A stretch of 64,000 nucleotides of DNA from Clonostachys chloroleuca (GCA_037952775.1 JBANAY010000003.1:22568001-22632000); one strand, 5' to 3'. Shown: positions 21,611 through 32,454, counted from the stretch's first letter. The notes: generated by a model not told the origin, from the letters alone. Made by a program: numbers and translations.

Positions 21611-23011
21611 TCAAAAGAGCACCCACGGCTTCCAACCAACACACTTCCCCTTCGCCGCGTACATCGTCACACCACATGCTCCATACAAGCATCCGGCAAA
21701 TACAATAGCAGACCAGTATTCACCGCCTGCCCCTGAAATCAATTGTCCTCCCAGCGGCACTCCAATGAGACCAGCGAACGATGCCACAGTGCACGAGGTG
21801 GCCCAATACCGGCCGTAGCTCTTTATACCACACAGTTTTCCAATGCAGACTGGATTCATGCTCATATGGCTCCCGCTACCAAATCCAAACATGGTAACAA
21901 AGACCACCAAGCCGGCGAGGGATGATCCAGTTGGAAGCCAGATGGCCAGACAGGATGTGCAGCACAATATGGAAGCAAGCATGTGGGAGTTGAAAGCCCC
22001 GAACTGATCACCCCACCACCCTGCCAGAATCCTGCCACAGATACTGGCTGCATTCAGAATGGTCGGGATCTGGTAGGAGAAACTGAGGCCGAACCCTTTG
22101 CGAAGGGCGTAGCTCGAAACGTACGTCATGGGAATGAATAGTGCGAACTCCATCAGGAAGACTCCTAGTGTTGCCAAGCTGAATGCAGCGTCGCGGAATA
22201 TCTTGAGGTCGGGGTGCAGGCTCATACCGCCAGTCGACGATAAACGTGTACGGACGAGGAAGAACGCGCAAACGCAGCAGAAGAGGTTGATCAGTCCCAC
22301 TGCCCACATACCCCATCTCCAGCCGGCCTGCTCGAAAAGAACACGGAGGATGATGGGATACACCATACCGCCGAATGAGCTACCCGTGGAAGCAATTCCC
22401 GTCGCCAAGCCTCGACGCTGCTTGAACCAGTGGCCGACAGTAGCGTATGAAGGGGTGAGGAGTAGCGCCCCTCCGATGCCATTCAGAACTCCAAACACTA
22501 ATATAAAGCTCCAATATTCTGGACAGTTGTTTTAGTTTTTTAATTCTTAAATTGAAGGGGAGAGATTCTCACCAGTGCAGATACTCAACAACATTGGGCA
22601 GGCGACGACACACACTCCTCCCGTAGCAAGCAGCCATTTGGGTCCGTACTTGTCGAAGATGGGACCGACGTAGATGCCGCAGAAGAAAGATAGAAACGCC
22701 CAGAGGGAGAAAATCCACCCGATGGACCCCTCGCCGTGGTTTGCGAGCTGGTGCCTGCTGATATACGCATGTATTGTAGCCATTGAATTTGCAAATCCCA
22801 GCGCACCGAAGCAGGAGAGCCAGCAACCGAGCACCACCAGCCATGCTCTCAGGCCACCTTCGGGGAAATCTTGCTCTTGCTCTTCGGGAGGAATCTCATC
22901 TTCTAAACCTGTCTCTTCAGCGGCGACGACTTCATTTTGTACTGAGCGTTTTTCATTCACTGCAGGTTGCTGAGGGTTGGCCTGGGCTTTGGTGTCTGGG
23001 CTGGTAGGCAT
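21611..23011 (-). CDS. MFS transporter, monocarboxylate-transporter (SLC16/MCT) type
   Basis: Exons 23011-22573 and 22518-21611 give 448 residues; the 54-bp intron splits a glycine/glutamate codon ahead of YWSFILVFGVLNGIG. A charged N-terminal tail of about 60 residues precedes DFPEGGLRAWLVVLGCW, the fungal MCT entry motif (D-x-G-x-x-A-W). Twelve hydrophobic segments follow. Loop motif WFKQRRGLATGIASTGSSFGG is the classic MCT block after helix four. Plasma-membrane proton symport of monocarboxylates, riboflavin or related acids is the family role; the substrate here is unknown. Three copies of a 13-bp repeat sit about 170-225 bp upstream. An upstream in-frame ATG at 23098 is less likely. Confidence 0.9.
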
Positions 23012-24122
23012 TGTGTGAGGGGTTGACGGATGGCCTGGAGTTCTCAACGCTATTCTGAGGTACGCTAGGATAATCTTCTTTCCTTGACAGTCTGTCAATT
23101 TCAGTCAGTCTGTTAATGTATCATCAAGATGTTCCTCGTGGAAATGAAAAGCGAGAGAATTACGGTATACAATGTTCTCGGCATCGGCTTGCAGCTCGGC
23201 ATCGGCTTGACCCGCCTGTTAGACCGGCATCGGCTTGGTGGAGTGGTTGAGCCCTTCTTGGGCTGTACGTGGGCGAGTGATTTCTCTCGCTTAACACAGT
23301 CAAGCCTAAGGAAGTCATGCCTTTAATCGAAAGTGGAGCCTGATTGCCGAACTGGCTAGATCTAATTATGTGTGCGAGTTGATACAAGAGGAAGTGTTAA
23401 TTGCGTGCTGGGAAGCTGTCCAATGCTGTTTCCCAACGTATTTTTGGTGTTGTCCGCTCGACATCTTATTGAAAGACTGCCTTTGCAATCTAAGAATATA
23501 GGCTAGCATGGCTCTATATTTGGAAGCCTAGCAGTCTTATTGGTAAAATGTCTAATGCCGAGCCTGCACATTAGCAACATAGAAACTGGTTCTGTATGGA
23601 GACTAGTGATCGGGCTGTTTTGCCACAGAATAGTACTGAAAGGGCTATTGGAACCTTTAGCTACATTATTGGGAAAGGCTCACGGTTGTTGCATTCATTG
23701 GTCTATGCATAAGGCGATTTGGTCAAACTTTCAATCGACTTGACAACTTTCTTTTTGAGTTCCGGCTGCTTTGAATCTGCTTCTAATACCCATAAAGTAT
23801 TGCCTTCGGCCGCGCAAGTCTTGAACCGCGTGGCTTACAGGTGAGGATCAACTGTATCCTCTACCACCCTCACCGACGGTCTCTGGACTGGTAAGACTGG
23901 TCAAAGTGGCACGAATTTCTGCTGCAGTGATCATGGTGAATCGTTAGTTGGCCCCGCAATGGGCCAATCATACATGTCTACACACGTTGGGACCCTTGTA
24001 CAGGGCTGGCCCCTCATCTCGCAAACCTGCAGGCTGACATGCCCTTTTCTTTCTGAAAAATTACGGTTACCCCCAAGATCCACGGTGGTCAGGAAGATCG
24101 CCAATGCTGGAACACGCTCGAC
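23012..24122. other. Divergent intergenic region, 1.1 kb
   Basis: It lies between the MCT-type transporter and the broken F-box-type gene. The three-copy repeat at 23179-23237 is the only notable element. Confidence 0.45.
23179..23237 (-). repeat. Three direct copies of a 13-bp motif in the MCT promoter
   Basis: The 13-mer CGGCATCGGCTTG occurs at 23179-23191, 23197-23209 and 23225-23237, on the plus strand. Read toward the MFS gene it is CAAGCCGATGCCG. Two copies share two further bases. Each holds two CCG triplets, the half-site type bound by Zn2Cys6 regulators. The position is about 170-225 bp before the ATG at 23011. The repeats are directly visible; regulatory use is inference. Confidence 0.6.
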
Positions 24123-25692
24123 ATGTTTTTGCCTCAGGAATTCATTGACAACATCATGTTCTCGCTGCTCACCACCGTGTATCAGTTTGAGGACCGGGCA
24201 GCGAGCCACGCAATGGATCGATGGGCGTGTGTTCAGAACAAACACGTGCAGAGATAAGCTTGGCATTGGCCATCGCACGGCCTTCGACCTTCAAGCCGTC
24301 TGCAATATGCGCCTAGTATCTCTTGCGTGGTACTATAGCATCACGAAGCTTCTTGAGAGACACATGTCATGGCATCTAGACCTTGACTCGGACTATTCGC
24401 TTGCTAAGAGAAGGCAGCTATGTGTTGATGAGGTGGGGGTTGGAAATCTGCTCCCAACCCGCAATATTGTCAGGAGCTTGAGGATACCGCCGATCAAGAC
24501 GAGTATGGCACCAGATCGGATCAGGTATGAAGAAATAGATGGGCGGCCAACTGAGGAGGAGTTGTTGCAATGGCCCAAGGACAGCGCGGCAGCGTACCAA
24601 CGTTTCGCGCGCGCCTGCATTTCCGACGTTAACGGAGAAAAAGCTCGCCTAAGATCAATGACTATGGCGTTGGTGTGTAATATACTCCGTCGCTTCCTGG
24701 AAAGTCTGGCCCACATCGAATCTTTGGACATCGCCTTCCCAGAAGCTAACGTCTGTTGGGATGATCAGTGCGCAGAGTCATACATTATTGATGTGATTCG
24801 AGGACTTTCGCGGGAAATCCGGCACGGACTCCGGACAGAGGCGTTCGTTTGTTTGCAGGATCTCCGTGTTTCTCTCCCAGGAACGTATAGCGTCAAAAGC
24901 TGCCTTTCTCCGGAATGAGCCAAGCCGCGCGGGACAAACTCAAAACCCTATTCATAGGGATCACAGACGCTACGGGAGCTGCTGGATGCCGTGAATATAT
25001 CCGCACTCCTTGGAACAGGGATGGAAGACTTGGATGGGACAGTTCGCGACTCCCGAGAGACAGTGCTGAAAAATCCACCAAGCCGCCTGCAGCTGTACAA
25101 GCCGAATAGGCATTACCAGGACAGTATATGGGAATTCATTTCTTCATGCCACAATCTTACATCATTAGGCGTCAAGGCAACTCATTACTTGGACCTGCGG
25201 CACCTCACACGGGAAAGCTATACTCGGCTTAATGGTCTGAAGGAACTCTATCTTTCTCGTGTTTACGTAAACAATGAATCTATATTAAGGCTGTTACTGC
25301 CTGAGGGATGGTACAAGACGACGTCGGCGAGTCTACAAAACCTCACTCTCGAAGATGTGAAGATGTATTCAGACGGCGGTACTTGGTGTCAAGTGATGCA
25401 ATTTCTTTGGGATCACTGTGCCAACCTCAAATATTTCTCGCTGTCAAGGCTCTCCTACTTTTGTGATCACCCGAGAACCTGCCCTCGCGATCAACTGCAT
25501 CGGGAGCCTGCAGGAGTCATCGCAACGCGGAATGAGGAGGACATTGACTCGGCCCGCAGGATTGTAGAACGGATTCTACAGCGGGAGGGAGGCATATTAA
25601 ACTGCGCCGATGTTTATTTGAAATTGGCAATTGGCTTGGGATATGACGAATACAACTGTGAATGGGGCGAAATTTGGCAAAGGACGCGCTGA
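24123..25692 (+). pseudogene. F-box/LRR-type gene, broken by several frameshifts
   Basis: The parts of one family member are spread over two frames. ATG at 24123 opens LPQEFIDNIMFSLL, an F-box-like start. Near 24245 the frame must shift to reach DLQAVCNMRLVSLAWYYSITKLL. Near the A4 run 24895-24898 it must shift again to reach MSQAARDKLKTLFIGITDATG. Near the A5 run 25069-25073 a third shift leads to NPPSRLQLYKPNRHYQDSIWEFI and on to the stop at 25690-25692. The direction differs: the second looks like a lost base, the first and third like an extra base. In fungi this family is large, with an F-box followed by irregular leucine-rich repeats and unknown targets. No intron pair explains the shifts well, apart from a weak GTATCA option at the first. 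A pseudogene is most likely. Confidence 0.6.
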
Positions 25693-26446
25693 TGCGGTCA
25701 AGTAATACTGGCCTTTCAAGATCGGGAGATTTGAGTGACGGACCAGGTGCAACTGAGATGACCCTTACTTACCGCTCCCTATTCTGTCAGTTTTAAATTA
25801 AATATTGTAACGGTCATTTTCAAAATAGCATGTTTTAGGCGACTTATATTAGAAATCAAAATTTACTTAGGATGTCGATGTTCCGGCCAATTCTACCCAA
25901 TTGCAGCGATCAACGTTGTGCCCCAAGATAGCATAAGTCTTGGTCATTGGGCACATCTTCTTCTCTCTTCCAAGCTCCGATGAAAGGAAAACCGTCATAT
26001 CTCTGAGTCAAGGACGGTCACGTCGTGATCGAGCCCAAATCTCCTGTTCGAACGCGTCGCCCCAGATTCCACCCACTAATAAGCAGCTACGAGTCACCGC
26101 CAGGGTGTTCCCAAGTCCTGGCTATCCACTCTTCCAGGTGTCATTGCTTTAGCTTATTGACAAGTCGTCGGGTAGATCCATGCACGCAGATCGCGTGGGA
26201 AGCTGTCGTCCAATGAATGCTTCACCTACTTGTCATCCAAAAAAAGACACTCTCGTCTTGGGTTGGTGCCCAACACGGGATATATTCCACTGCCGTTCAC
26301 CGCCTCACTGAGAATTTTTTTCTTAATCCTCTCTTCTAATTCCTGTTCTTCAATTGATATCATTTCTGACTTTGTCTGATAAGACTAACGTTCAACGCCT
26401 ACGACAAGCGTCGGCACATACCGCTTGCTGATTGGGGAACACCGCC
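25693..26446. other. Intergenic region, 0.75 kb
   Basis: The first half is AT-rich. The second half is the promoter and 5' leader of the SesB-like gene, with pyrimidine-rich runs near 26320-26350. I see no other feature. Confidence 0.45.
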
Positions 26447-28324
26447 ATGTCGATTTTACTCGACCCGAAGAAACCAAATGTGGAGTAAGTATTGTTGAAT
26501 CTCTTCAGCACCGGAAATGAGGCTCACATTAGATGCACAGTATCGTCCTTGTCCACGGTGTCAACGTTTGGGGCAAGGAGAAACACGCTGCCGATACCTG
26601 GACATGCGATACACCAGACGGCAGAGTGCACTGGGTAAGAGATTTTCTTCCCATCTACGAAGAAACCTCTCGCGCCCGTGTCCTTGCCCACGAATACGAT
26701 GCGTCCGCCGTCTGGGGGACGGGACCAAGGGCCGTCGGAGCCGAAGCTGACAGGCTGTTGGATTGGCTGCATGTTCAACGCAAGGTGTGTTCTTCCTGCT
26801 TCCCGCGTAAGAGCGTGCTACAGAATTACATACTTACCCTACTAGGGCTGTGCCGCGAGACCCATAATCTTCCTGGCTCACAGTCTCGGAGGTCTTTTAG
26901 TGAAAGCAGTAAGTTTCGAGCTGTGCCTTCCGAAGTGAGCTCGTGTCCGGAAGCTAATTTGCTGTTTCACTCTGAGTAGGCCCTGGTACGAGCCAAGAGG
27001 AGTAGTGGCAAGTCATCAACGATATGGTATTTCACCACTGGCATCATGTTCTTCGGGACACCGCATCGTGGTGTCGACAGCAACGTCCACGGCAAAGTCG
27101 CCAACCTCTTTCAGACCCTCAACGCAGACCGGCCCGACACGAACTTCTTGACAGCCATGGATGCTTATGCCCCAGAGATTGATCGACTTTATGAGAGGTT
27201 CAGTGAGATGTATGGAAGGTATCAATTCGTTACTGTGTATGAAACACGACCGCATAAGATCAAGCCATTGGGGGTGGTAAGTGAGAGTTTATTGCTCTCG
27301 TAGATCTGTGAGCTAATTGTGTGATTAGATTGTTCCAAGAAATTCAGCCGTGCTTGGCTTACCGGACGGTCACGAAACACGCATCGCCCTTGACCGTGAC
27401 CACACCAGCATCTGCAAGTTTGCCTCTGACAGAGAACACGAATTCCAGGCTGTCTTTGCAAACTTCGTCCTTCTCTGCCAAGAGGCAACGACGGCTTTCA
27501 AGACACCAGGAGAGCCTGAACCTGTTCCTGTTAACCCTCCCATCAATAGTTATCCACCTGGTAAGTCAAAGAAATCGAGACAAGAAAAGGGCTGCAATTA
27601 ATCACGTTGAAATTCTGGACTGACAGAACCGTTAGAACCCGAGGCGAGTATGTCATTCGAACAAGCACTGCTTGAGGCCCGAGCCTTCCTCAACTCGAAA
27701 AGGACCGCATCCGCCTTGAGAACCGTCGATGAAGAGATTCGAAAACGCCAGTCTTCAACGAACGGCAGTGCCATGAATCTTGTACCTCAAATCACTCTTG
27801 TTATGCCTGTCCTGTCTTCACTCGTGAAGCTTGGTCTCACATTTGGAGCCTATTTGATGCCAACACTAAAAAGCACCATCAACATGATTGTAGGTGGATT
27901 GGACGACATCGAAACAGATCAGGAACAGATTTATCATCTGGCGAGGTTGAGTCTCTCCATCATGAGCGACGGCGTGCGGGACAGCAAACGAATCAAGAAG
28001 AAATTGGAGAAGCATCTCTCCAGTGAATTGGGAGACTCTGCGCAGAAGACCGAGGCTCAAAGGCTCATAACTGGGCTGGATGCCTACACCCAGCTGTGGA
28101 CGAGGGAAATCAGAAACCGACAGCCACAAATGGAAGAGGCGTATAGAAGGGTGCAAGAGACCGAGGACTTCAAATCGGAGTTTGAGCGTGCGCAGGACGA
28201 ATCAGAGGAGTCTTTCTTGGAATGGCTAGTCCTCCTGATCCCTAGACTTTTGGTCTGGCTCCAGGCTTTGATCATCGAGATGGGAGTATTCCTCGGTCGA
28301 TCTCTATCTTCATTGTGGACTTGA
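26447..28324 (+). CDS. SesB-like alpha/beta hydrolase with hydrophobic helical tail
   Basis: Six exons (26447-26484, 26541-26784, 26846-26908, 26980-27276, 27329-27560, 27627-28324) give 523 residues. The hydrolase has IVLVHGVN (14-21), HWVRDFLP, Ser107 in FLAHSLGGLLVKA, FFGTPHRG and His239 in LDRDHTSICKF, all landmarks of the SesB/SERAC1-type lipase domain. In fungi this domain often sits at the N terminus of NLR-like receptors or stands alone beside them. Here there is no NB-ARC, NACHT or repeat domain. Instead, from about residue 290 comes a helical region with a hydrophobic segment (PQITLVMPVLSSLVKLGLTF), charged coiled-coil-like helices, and a second hydrophobic run near the end (LEWLVLLIPRLLVWLQALII). 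The tail is not one I recognise. Membrane association is inferred. Confidence 0.85.
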
Positions 28325-28827
28325 CAGAACTAAGAGCCTTGAAGATTTTTCTTTTGTTTGCATATTTCTTATTCATTATTTAGTTTTCAGTTACATGCAT
28401 GTGGTCATCCTCATAAGGATGATTCACCAACAAATGAATATTCGATTAAAGCACTTGAACTTTTACTTCAATGCTATGTCAAAATTATCTGCATGCCTTC
28501 ATTTGTTGCTCGTCAATTTGTAAAAAAATTCTGCTCCCTGTCTCTCATTTCGCGATTCCATGTCAAGCTTTCATATAACTGTTGTGGGCTTTCACCTACC
28601 AGTCTACTATTGTTCAACATTTAGCTATCTTCATCTACTACAAAGCGAGATCATACATTTGAACAGAACCCTATAAAATTACCCATTATTATTGAAGCTA
28701 TGGTCAGCTGTAGCTATGATGTATGACTGGCTAGTAGCGCCAGACGAGAAACCAGCTTGAATTGTCTGTACCCAAACGATGGATATCATGACATGAACAG
28801 CATCTGGGCATCACCACCACTATCCTC
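28325..28827. other. Convergent intergenic region, 0.5 kb
   Basis: It lies between the 3' ends of the SesB-like gene and the reductase. It is AT-rich, as expected for facing terminators. I see nothing else. Confidence 0.45.
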
Positions 28828-29779
28828 TCACAGATGTGAGCTCTTCTCCTTCGCAGGGCCTTTACCTCTTTGGCTGAGAACAGCGCCACCGTCGATCTCA
28901 AACACATTGCCCGTAATATGCGCGCCTCCCTTGCTGGCAACAAACAGCACAAGTCCAGCGAAATCTTCGGGCTTCCCAACCCTTCCACTCGGCTGATTAT
29001 CTAGCAGGGTCTTGGTAGATTCGCGCAGGCCAAAGGACGACATGCGGCTGGGGAACACGCCGGGCGCGATGCAGTTGACCGTCACATGCTGTGGCATTAG
29101 CTTGGAGGCCAGCTGCTTGGAGAGGTGGATGCAGGCCGCCTTGCTGGGACCGTAGCTGAAGACGCCCGTTCCGGGAGGAGATAGGCCGCCGTCCTCGCCA
29201 GCGGTGGAATCAGCAGTGGAGATACCAGCCATACTCGCAATGTTGATGACGCGGCTGGGCTCGTCGGCCGTTGCCCCTTTGACGAGCTGGTGGTGCAAAC
29301 CGACGGTCACATAGAAGATGGCCTTTACGTTGAGGGCCATGAGCTTATCCCACCCGGATTCAGGGAAGTCGAAGTAGTCTCCACCCCTAGAAAGAAACAA
29401 ACGATTAGTATTATTGCGTGAAATATGCCTAGATTGTTTTTCATACTCACCACGTTGCGCCGGAATTGTTGATGAGAACGGTCAGTCTGTCGGTGCGCTT
29501 CTTGACTTCGGCAACCAGAGCATCGCACCCGGCCTTGTCCTTGAGGTCGGCGACAATGTATTCGCACTTGCCTGGGCCCAATGCATTAAGACGCGCGGTG
29601 GCCGTCTCCAGGTCCTTCTGCTTGCGGCTGGCGATGATGACACGCGCGCCGTTCTGGATGAAGCCCTGGGCTGCCATCTCACCTAGGCCAGAGGCACCGC
29701 CCGTGACGAGCACGACGTGGTGGCTGGCATTGAAGAGGTTGCCGACCGTGAGGTCGACGTTTGACGACAGATGGGCCAT
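28828..29779 (-). CDS. Short-chain dehydrogenase/reductase, RhlG-like, possible peroxisomal signal
   Basis: Exons 29779-29451 and 29386-28828 give 295 residues, with a 64-bp intron. The classical SDR features are present: cofactor motif TGGASGLG (26-33), a basic residue after beta-2 (ASRKQ) favouring NADPH, NNSG, Ser161 in NIASMAG, and Tyr188-x3-Lys192 in YGPSK. NVFEIDGGAV closes the fold. The ending matches fungal proteins annotated as rhamnolipid-type 3-oxoacyl reductases. The last three residues are Ser-His-Leu, a recognised variant of the peroxisomal targeting signal PTS1. A peroxisomal 3-oxoacyl or 2,4-dienoyl-type reduction is therefore plausible, which is inference. An upstream in-frame ATG (29851) adds 24 residues and seems less likely. 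It is divergent from the bZIP-like gene. Confidence 0.9.
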
Positions 29780-30751
29780 TGAGAGCGAGATTATGTGAAC
29801 AGGATTGTTGGTTGGTGTTTTGGGGAAAAAAACAGATCGCAGCCAAGTCATGATATCTAGATACTAATAATAACACACGGACCAATTGTCAGGATTCAGG
29901 CAGACCCCGAAGGCTTGATGCGGGGTTGCCGAGGTACATTATAATGCCTGTCCAAGGAAAAGGGGGCGAATCAGGTACAAAAAAGATCCAGGTTGACCAA
30001 CTATACAGGTCAGCCAAGGCAACATGTTCAATTCTCTAAGTTCGTCTATATATCCAAACTCGAGACATTTAGTTAAGGGAGGGCGAGACTTTGGCTGTGC
30101 GTAGTGCAACTGACCGCTCCTTTGCCAGCAGTACGCCCATCAGCTTACACCTCATCCCTCGCCTCGACATCCGATACTCCCGGGGCAGTACTCTGCCAAA
30201 TGATTCTATGGGACCTTATGGTTGTAATTTTTGTCGAATCGCCGGCCGCTTGCGTTGTCATGTTAGACCTGGTAAAGGATATAGAGGTAGAGAGCGAGGT
30301 TGCGGTAAGACGTGGAGCCAAGGAACCAGAAATTCGGCATCAGCGAAGGATGAAAAATAAAAAAGATGGCCGAACAACAGGCGGCGCATCTAAGCACTTT
30401 AGACAGAAATTATAAGTGGCGGATATCCCGTGGTAGAGGCCACAGCCTGCTTTGTGCTGCGCTGAGAAGGTTTGAGCAGATTTAAGAATGTATGGGGCCG
30501 CCACATAAGCACAAAAGCAACTCATTTCATTGGAGGACAGAATATTCTGATGATGAACATACGTGCCAACCTCATCGCCAAAATCAATCCATCGAGCAAA
30601 GGTTGATTTCTCGCTCAGAAGCGGACCCCAGACTTCGTTCCTTCGCACGCAGCCTGAAGACTCAAGCATCGACCATCCGTCCAGCGAGGGAGACTCCTTA
30701 GCTCGAGAGCACATTGACAGCAGAACGATTGATATCGATTCAACCATCAGA
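29780..30751. other. Divergent region between reductase and bZIP-like gene
   Basis: The last 190 bp (30563-30751) are open in the bZIP frame but have no ATG, so an upstream exon of the bZIP gene could lie here. Otherwise I see no feature. Confidence 0.4.
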
Positions 30752-31279
30752 ATGAACCCCATGGCCGAGCACGATTCTATCTCGCGATACCACTCTAGTA
30801 CTCGACATCAAGAGAATTCTCGCCCACCACAGACATTGCCCAGGCTGAGACACCTCGGGCTCCCTTCATTTGATGAATTCAGTTCTTTCCAAGAATCGCA
30901 ACATCTGGAGTTGAACAAGAAGGGGAAATCACAGATCCGCCAGGAGCAAAATCGTCATGCACAACGAGCATCGCGCCAGAGACGAGCCGCTCGAGCCATG
31001 GATCTCGAAGAACAGCTTCAGCGTCAAGACGAGGAGCACGAAGAAGGGCAGCGGGAGATGACTGAGACCATCAATCAGCTGGAGTTGGAGCTTGAATCAG
31101 CGAAAGCTAGAAGCAAATTACTGGAAGAAATGCTCGAACGAGAGCGCAATGATAGGCTTGAGGTCGAGAAGCAGATCGGCGCCATGGCAGTGTCACGGCA
31201 TATATCGCCCCAATCGTCCTGCCGAAGTCGCTCGGGCTCTGAGAATCGCCCTAGCCGAGAGAGCAGCGATAGTGGATAG
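30752..31279 (+). CDS. bZIP-like protein with altered basic region
   Basis: This is an open frame of 175 residues from the first ATG. The frame stays open back to 30563 without a start, so the true N terminus may be longer through an upstream exon I cannot place. The basic region reads RQEQNRHAQRASRQRRAARA, which fits the fungal bZIP consensus N-R-x-A-Q-R-x-x-R-x-R except that the usual Phe is Ser. A long charged coiled coil follows (LEEQLQRQDEEHEEGQREM, then a second heptad stretch to about residue 140), then a Ser/Arg-rich tail. It is a likely nuclear dimeric regulator of the Yap/Pap1 or NapA-like type, with changed DNA preference possible. It is divergent from the SDR gene, which could be a target; that is speculation. 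Confidence 0.65.
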   Translation: MNPMAEHDSISRYHSSTRHQENSRPPQTLPRLRHLGLPSFDEFSSFQESQHLELNKKGKSQIRQEQNRHAQRASRQRRAARAMDLEEQLQRQDEEHEEGQREMTETINQLELELESAKARSKLLEEMLERERNDRLEVEKQIGAMAVSRHISPQSSCRSRSGSENRPSRESSDSG

Positions 31280-31861
31280 TTCAGAAAGGCCGGGCTTTGA
31301 GATTGATTCGAAGTTTTGCTCTTTAGATTGCATAATATATGTTATTTCCTTCGTTTATTACACCCCAATTTTCGCGAAAGTCTAGTCATCATCGAACGTA
31401 TCAACTCTAGCTGCGTAAGAATATAAGCTGGTACTCGAACAAATTAAGGCAGATGGAAAGACACCCAGTCTACAAACTTGCAAGTTCCCTTAACTTAATG
31501 TTCTTCGCACCTTAATGTGTAAAGTGTCTTCCACTGGATAAATTCTTTGAGTCATAAAACAAAGAACTGTGGTATCTGAGGCAAATTTGTTCATCGAGAC
31601 CAGAGCCGAGTGAGATTGGCATCTACCGCTCTGTTGTAAATCGTGATGAATCTACTTCATGAATCTCCGTACCCGCATGAAATTCTCAGAAATCGGATTG
31701 ATCATTATTTTTGCAATGAATTGTAGGAACTCGTAACACCCAAGAAACGCGGTGAAGTCGCACAGGAAGCCGCTCGATCTTCAATGCTGAAAAATCAAAG
31801 GAGACATGAATTACAAAAAAAAAAAAAAAAACGCCTTAATTCTATTCCCGATGCAGGGGAT
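31280..31861. other. Convergent intergenic region with A18 tract
   Basis: An uninterrupted run of 18 A lies at 31815-31832, just beyond the stop of the methyltransferase-like gene. I see nothing else. Confidence 0.5.
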
Positions 31862-32454
31862 TTACTTCTGCCAAACAGCAAGGGTCTCCGACTTGTCCAG
31901 GCCAACCTTCTCCCCGGGATACACCTCCAGGACGCGCTTCCAGCCATAATACCCGGCGAAACAGGGCTCGTAATTCACCCAGTCGACGGTAGGTCCCAGC
32001 CAGACGACGGTTCCAATGTTGAGCCCAGCCTCGACGATGCCCCTGATGTGCTGCGACACAATGTCGGGGTGATGCGGGTAAACGAACATCAGGGCTGATA
32101 CGTCCGGGTCCTGGAGTCGCGGGGTAACATCAGATGCGCTGGGGATCTTGGAGAGGGCCGTCTCGGGCAGGTATTTGTTAGGGGCGCTGGCCAGCTCCGT
32201 CTCCACCTGGACGCCCTCCACTGTGATCCTGGGCTCATTGCCGGGGGAGTGCGCGCCTTTATGGTGTCTGCCAGCAGGCGTTCGACGAGTCCCGAGCGAC
32301 TGCCAATGGAGAGGACGAGATAGTGGTCGCAATGGCGGCAGTTTGTGGGTGCCATGATGTCGGCTAGGCCATCGAGGAACTTGGTGGAAAGACTAAGGGG
32401 TGAGTCCTCGTGGCGGATGGGAGTCTCGCTCAGGTTCAGAGTTGGCAGCTCCAT
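31862..32454 (-). CDS. Small methyltransferase-like (Rossmann-type) protein, one frameshift
   Basis: Two overlapping minus-strand frames make one protein of about 197 residues if one base is added in the five-base C run (plus-strand G5 at 32243-32247). The first frame gives YLVLSIGSRSGLVERLLAD, a glycine-rich loop like motif I of AdoMet-binding proteins. The second frame continues VEGVQVE, NKYLPE, ALMFVYPHHPDIVSQHI, VVWLGPTVDW and ends in ETLAVWQK. I know this layout from small uncharacterised fungal proteins with a Rossmann-like core; methyl transfer has not been shown for them. No intron explains the break. Either the base is missing from the assembly, or the gene is freshly inactivated. 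It is divergent, over 3 kb, from the F-box/LRR gene. Confidence 0.6.

Noticed and set aside
12800..29779. Secondary-metabolite cluster made of FAD oxidase, MFS transporter, SDR and Zn2Cys6 regulator
   Set aside because: No backbone synthase is present, and the genes are separated by unrelated ones over 17 kb.
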